A stretch of DNA of 64,000 bases from Primulina eburnea. Lineage: Eukaryota; Streptophyta; Magnoliopsida; Lamiales; Gesneriaceae. Below the pieces are notes generated by a model. The model searched no databases. It was not told the origin of the DNA and saw nothing but the letters and a program-made list of their open reading frames with translations. How positions within the stretch are numbered: position 1 is the stretch's first letter; each line of letters opens with the position of its first letter. Positions 59,401-64,000 of the stretch are shown in pieces. A program made the position numbers and the translations under genes. Location: the NCBI RefSeq assembly GCF_022965805.1, contig NC_133101.1:9213069-9277068 (forward strand). Direction: 5' to 3'.

Positions 59401-62400
59401 CGAGATCGACAAAGATACAAAACAAGCGGAAGACGGGATGTGGGAGGATCAACTACATAACGGAGTGAGGGATGTGGGAGGATCAACTACATAAATAACG
59501 TGTATTCGTCCCTAACTCACGCGGTTTAGTAACAAATAACACAAATAAACAATCGAGCTCAAAAGAACTTTCAAAGACCTCGTCTTTGACAATCCAAGTG
59601 AAGAACAATTGACAAACGCCACAAAATATTAAACTTTGATAAGTTTGATTTGATAAAAACACAAAAGCATGCACAATGCTGAAACTTTCTTGTTGAGAGA
59701 AAAACTCACAAATTCATGTGATAATCTTCAATTTTTCATCAATAATGTTTTTACAAGGTGTTTATATAAAAAATACAACAAAAATTGTAAGTTAGGGTTT
59801 CTATGTAGCATTCTACACTGCAGCGCGCTGGAGCGGAGATTTCGGTTCGCTGGAGCGCGTTGTTCTCGCACAGAGGGGCGCTGGGACAGGGGTTTTCATC
59901 CGTTGGGGCGCGTTGTCCTCGGCCTGGCGCGCTGGGGCGCGTGTTTCTGGCTACTGGGGTGCGTCCTGGCTACCTTTCGGAGTCATTTTGCATTCGAATA
60001 TTTAGTTGCTCGACAGTCTTTATGAAACGCTCCATTGAACTCCTTCAATTGTTTGAATGTGCTTGATTCTTCACCTTTTAATTATCATCAAGCTTGTACG
60101 ATAGCTGTTTGAATCTCCTCCGAAAATTTAGCGCGTCTTGTGATGCGATTCTTTAATCACGAAAAGCAAACACATTCAAAAACAGAGTTATGCCCTCGAT
60201 TTGATGAAACAGAGAAAGTTGGGTTGTTCCGATCTTTTGAACCAAGCAACGATCTGTGATATTTACCTCTAAGCGATGAAAACTTAACGACAAATATTCA
60301 CAATATGAAACAATCAAATTTCAGTCAAACCTTCAAAGAACTCGTCTTTGACAATCCGTGTGAAAACAATTGACAAACGGTACAAAGATGAAATCTTTGA
60401 TAAGTTTGATTTTGTTGAACAAAGCAAAGCTTTTTAAATTTTTGAGAGAAAACTCACCAAAAGCTTTTAATAAACTCAAGATAATTGTGTTCATAGTGTT
60501 TTACAATGGATATATATAAAAAATTTGCAAGAAAATCGTAATCTAGGGTTTCCCTACACAAAAATCAGAATTGCGGCGCGCAGGTGCGCTACTTCTCGCG
60601 CGGGTGCGCGCTGTGTTCTGTCTTAGACCAGCGGAGCACGTGCGGATGCCTTGTGCGCGCTGCTGTGCGTGTTCTCCCGCGTGGGTGCGCCAGCTGCTGT
60701 CCTCTCGTGCCATTTTGCACTCGCATGCTTGGTTGCTCGGCACTCCTTCGTTATATTCTTATTTGAACTCTTCAATTGCTTGAATATGCTTGATTCTTCA
60801 TCAATAATCACCATAAAGCTTGAAGGTCCGAAACAACGACGCTTCTTAAATCTCATTCCAATCATTTGCACGCCACGTCCGATCACATTCATATCATCCT
60901 GGCCGGCCAGGTTCATATTATAGTTAACTTGTGTATGCCTTTATCTTATGTTACCTTTTCTCGTCATTAGTTTTCAGATTTGTCTTGCTAATCCTGTCTT
61001 TCTCATGCTGAATACAAGCGATGTTCGTTTCTCCTATGGTCCAACTAACCTCCGAAGTTTGAGGAACTTCTTACGGTATTCCTTCCCTATGGATAATTTG
61101 CTAGGATTATTTCCAGTACTCATGATATTAGCAAACATCTTTGACTATTTTTTTCATATTCACAGTGATCTTGAATAGAACTCTGTTTTTCTTTCTCCTC
61201 CAAGACATTATCTACTTAAGTTATGCCATTTATAGGGCTAGTTACTGATTTTTTTTTTGAATAATGATTTTCTGTATTTTCCTTGAATAAGCAAAAATAG
61301 ATCCAAATATTTGCCATGGCGCAGGCGTTATTCATGGAAATGAAGTTACTCATCCTTGATTATTTTCAACTATTTAGATGACCAAGGCTGATTTCATCCG
61401 GAATAACCGGGGGATTGATAATGGCAAGGATCTAGCTGAAAATTATTTGGGTGCCCTCTACGATCAGATTGTCAAAAATGAGATTAGAATGAATGCTATT
61501 TCTTCTGCCCCCCAAAGCAAACAGGAAAACAGCCTGAATAAAATGTTGGGTTTTGATGGTATACTTAATCTGGTTTGGAAGCAGACTGAAGAAAAACCAT
61601 TAGGTGCCAATGGATATCAAATAAGGCACATCCAAGAGCAGTTTAAAGCAAATTCTTTAAAATCAGAGTAAGCTTATGCTTCCAGAGTTTTGTTAGTTTA
61701 CCATGTATTTGCTGTGTTTAATTTCTTTCTTTGTACTAGTGCCTTCTACGTGGATATTAAGAAAATGCTACTTGTAAATCGTAATGTTGTTGGTGGAAAT
61801 AGGTTACCTGAAGCAGAAAGATGCTTGTATATCCTTTCTTGAAGTATAATGATCGATATGTATTGATAAATGTTTTCTCCTTTGATTTATTGGAATGGCG
61901 ATCACAGTTCACAATTCCTAAGCACTCTTCTCATTTACACATCAGGGCTGTGTATTATGCTGTAGCTGACCCCACGATTTTGAGGTTCATGGTTGAAGTT
62001 TGCTGGGGCCCAATGCTAGCTGCGTTTAGTGTAACTCTGGACCAGATCGATGACAAGGAAGCTACCTCTCAGTGCTTGCAGGGATTCCGACATGCTGTGC
62101 ATGTCACTGCTGTTATGGGTATGCAGACTCAGAGAGATGCTTTTGTCACCACTGTGGCTAAGTTTACTTATCTCCATTGTGCTGCAGATATGAAGCAAAA
62201 AAATGTTGATGCTGTCAAGGTATATATCATTTCACTCTCTCTTCTGTCTCTCTTATTGTGCTTATAACTCACCACATGCATACACCACCTCTGCTACCCA
62301 AGCAGCACACCACCGTGAATTATCAACTGCAGTTTCTTTTTAGTTTCCATGATGAATAATTATCAATGATTACTGTTGCTTACCAGGTGGAATTAAATCG

Positions 62401-63399
62401 TTATTTTTTCTTGGAAATGATGGGGTTTACCTACTTGTAATACTGATTTTTGAAACTCTCTGTTGTTTTGTCAGGCCATAATTTCAATTGCTATTGAAGA
62501 TGGAAACTACCTTCAGGAGGCATGGGAACATATTTTAACGTGCTTATCCCGGTTTGAGCATCTGCAGCTCTTGGGGGATGGAGCACCATATGAGCTGTCT
62601 TCTCTTAATACAACCTATTCTGATACTGAAGATATATCATTAAGATCTACCAGCTACCCATCTTTGAAGAAAAAAGGAACGCTGCAGAATCCGGCGGTGA
62701 TGGCAGTTGTTCGAGGGTGCTCCTATGACAGTACCTCTGTCGGAGCGAATTCTCCTGGTCTTGTAACCCCAGAGCAGATCAATAACTTCATATCAAACTT
62801 ACATTTGCTCGATCAAATTGGAAGTTTTGAGTTAAACCACATCTTTGCTCATAGCCAAAGGTTGAACAGCGAGGCAATAGTGGCTTTTGTAAAGGTTCTT
62901 TGCAAAGTCTCTCTGTCAGAATTGCAGTCTCCAACTGACCCTCGTGTGTTTAGCCTCACAAAAATTGTGGAAGTTGCGTAAGATTCATTCCTAAATTTAA
63001 GCAGTTCCTTGCTTTCTTACAGATGTTCCAGGGATGTATAGTATGATAAATACAACCACATGATGTTTGTTTTGCAGGCACTACAACATGAATCGTATCA
63101 GACTTGTGTGGTCACGAATATGGAGCGTCCTTTCAGAATTTTTTGTGGCAGTTGGTCTGTCAGAAAACCTCTCTGTTGCAATTTTTGTCATGGACTCACT
63201 GCGGCAACTTGCAACGAAATTCCTAGAACGAGAAGAACTGGCAAACTATAATTTCCAAAATGAATTTTTGAGCCCTTTCGTGGTTGTGATGCAGAAAAGC
63301 AGCTCTGCAGAAATCAGAGAGCTAGTAGTTCGGTGTGTCTCGCAAATGGTGCTAAGCCGTGTCAGTAATGTAAAATCTGGATGGAAGAGTGTTTTCATG
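50475..63399 (+). CDS. BIG1: BIG1-type ARF guanine nucleotide exchange factor (SEC7), 3' end outside the window
   Basis: A large exchange factor that loads GTP on ARF GTPases at the trans-Golgi network for secretory and endocytic traffic. Exons: 50475-51484, 52620-52937, 54092-54422, 54722-55144, 61378-61667, 61946-62219, 62475-62977, 63078-63399. All phases close, giving 1,157 residues; the family is about 1,700, so the HDS C-terminus is missing here. The DCB domain lies in exon 1, the HUS box FVNYDCDVE in exon 2, and SEC7 in exons 4-5, with the catalytic Glu in [23 protein letters not shown] has Met at the brefeldin-sensitive position. Intron 1 begins GCAAGT (a GC-AG intron). Intron 4 (55145-61377) is swollen by transposons. 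The N-terminus resembles Arabidopsis BIG1/BIG4 rather than BIG5 or GNOM. Confidence 0.92.
55613..57845 (-). mobile_element. 5'-truncated L1-type LINE in BIG1 intron 4
   Basis: Minus-strand non-LTR retrotransposon. A T-run at 55613-55625 on the plus strand is its poly(A) tail. Reverse transcriptase is read from about 57840: [71 protein letters not shown] and the catalytic FADD in [10 protein letters not shown]. The zf-RVT zinc-binding region follows in two other frames ([20 protein letters not shown], and WLERNQRIF near the end). Frameshifts near 56770 and 56260 and loss of the endonuclease make it inactive. Confidence 0.88.
58133..58545 (-). mobile_element. Copia fragment: RNase H end plus LTR
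   Basis: Minus strand from about 58540: [20 protein letters not shown], the typical end of the Copia RNase H domain, followed by decayed sequence, then CACCAACTTGAGAAGAAG, a usual start context of a Copia LTR. An LTR-like AT-rich block runs to about 58133. Only the 3' end of the element is present. Confidence 0.65.
58783..59230. mobile_element. LINE remnant with inverted 5' part
   Basis: From about 59007 down to 58860 on the minus strand is a zf-RVT fragment ([20 protein letters not shown], then [18 protein letters not shown]), related to the LINE upstream, with a short T-run at 58792-58798. Abutting it on the plus strand (59010-59215) is an N-terminal reverse transcriptase piece, [19 protein letters not shown], then [20 protein letters not shown]. 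The opposite orientation with a shared junction resembles a twin-primed L1 insertion. Confidence 0.68.
59437..59494 (+). repeat. Short tandem repeat, 24 bp twice
   Basis: gatgtgggaggatcaactac (plus ataa) occurs exactly at 59437-59460 and 59471-59494, separated by cggagtgagg. Confidence 0.9.
59566..60850. repeat. Two diverged copies of a repeat with GC-rich core
   Basis: Copy 1 (about 59566-60110) and copy 2 (about 60330-60850) share the order: tcgtctttgacaatcc, acaattgacaaacg, tttgataagtttga, ttgagagaaa, a tagggttt box, a GC-rich core of gcgcgctgg/gcgcgcagg words, cattttgca, ttcaattg, and tgcttgattcttca. The cores (59820-59980 and 60570-60710) are strongly GC-rich in an AT-rich intron. They may be LTRs or internal parts of an unrecognised retroelement; no coding domain was seen. 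Confidence 0.6.
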
Positions 63400-64000
63400 G
63401 TAAATTTTACAGTTTTGCCTTTTTATGTCTTAACAAGATAGAGGGTCGAGTAATTTAATTTTCTCCAATTTTTCTTCAGATATAGCCTCTGAATATAGGT
63501 AGTCCACCAGTTTATATTCTAGTAGTATCTAGCATGTCTGTCATCATATTGGCAACTCAGCTATTATTTATAAAAGAAGTTGATCAGTAGTAATTACTTA
63601 ATGTACCTTAAGTATATTCTTTTTTGTAAAATAATAAATAACTTAAACTTAAACAGTGCCATATCTTCCTCTTGCAAAATTGGTGTAAACCAACAAAGTC
63701 TTAATCCCTTTGAATTTTTGAAGCAATTACTACCGATAATCATGATGACAGCTCAACTGTGATTTAATGTCATACAAGATTTACCCTTTAATGTAATTGA
63801 CCTAGCTTCCACAAAAACAAACTCAGAACCAAGAAAAATCCATTATTACTTTCACTTAGGGAAAAAGAGATCTAAATGGTTTGATAGTTGGCTTCTTCGT
63901 TCCCCAGCATGTGGTTCTATGAATTGTTATATGGGCCTTCCATTCATGCATTTTTGTGGTGGTGGTTTGAATTCTTGAATATTGTATTGATTTTGTGTTC
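63400..64000 (+). other. BIG1 intron running off the window
   Basis: It follows the donor ATG|GTAAAT at 63399/63400. No acceptor followed by the expected continuation of the BIG family protein was found, so the next exon lies beyond the window. Confidence 0.6.

Noticed and set aside
59669..60923. Several Arg/Cys/Ala-rich open frames
   Set aside because: They arise from the GC-rich cores, exist in most frames at once and have no domain or splice support.

Overview
The window is nuclear DNA from a flowering plant. The evidence is GT-AG introns with AT-rich bodies, organelle-targeted PPR and pfkB proteins, plant-only gene architectures (ARFB1, LDL3, BIG-type ARF-GEF), and a dense population of hAT, CACTA, MULE-like MITE, Copia and LINE remnants. 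The codon/intron style and the abundance of one short GAGACGGTCTCAC-containing MITE suggest a eudicot, probably an asterid; the species cannot be fixed from sequence alone. No bacterial features, CRISPR, operons, rRNA or tRNA genes were seen.

Layout. 0.9-5.7 kb (-): ARFB1-type ADP-ribosylation factor, six exons, with a one-base frameshift in exon 4. 5.7-7.9 kb: divergent intergenic region filled by a hAT-like element and two MITEs, each with perfect target-site duplications. 7.9-12.4 kb (+): 14-exon vacuolar glucose transporter (VGT-like MFS protein). 14.3-18.1 kb (+): a spliced leader followed by an intronless mitochondrial P-class PPR gene. 18.1-21.9 kb: a palindromic CACTA element whose two ends both derive from the same (3') end of the parent transposon. 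23.3-25.2 kb: a Tourist-like MITE and a hAT element nested inside another MITE. 25.4-31.2 kb (+): chloroplast pfkB kinase like NARA5, with a dead duplicate of exon 3 in intron 2. 34.1-42.9 kb (-): LDL3-type histone demethylase with SWIRM and amine-oxidase domains and two apparent single-base frameshifts. 43.4-48.3 kb: decayed Copia retrotransposon. 48.3-50.2 kb: hAT-like remnant and a tandem duplication whose breakpoint lies inside a MITE. 50.5-63.4 kb and beyond (+): BIG1-type SEC7 ARF-GEF, truncated by the window edge, with a 6.2 kb intron holding LINE, Copia and GC-rich repeat remnants.

Function. The host genes are unrelated housekeeping loci, except that ARFB1 (a small GTPase) and BIG1 (a guanine nucleotide exchange factor for ARF GTPases) belong to the same membrane-trafficking pathway. 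ARFB1 next to a VGT-type transporter resembles an arrangement I recall from Arabidopsis. Exon models were checked by splice-site phase. The models for VGT, PPR, NARA5 and BIG1 close perfectly. ARFB1 and LDL3 close only if one base is removed or added at three defined places, which points to either assembly indels or early decay.

The most unusual structure is the fold-back CACTA element, which has the architecture expected of a natural hairpin-RNA silencing locus. The second is a well-delimited MITE family (at least seven copies here) with 9-bp target duplications, whose nesting and truncation give a relative history of local rearrangements.
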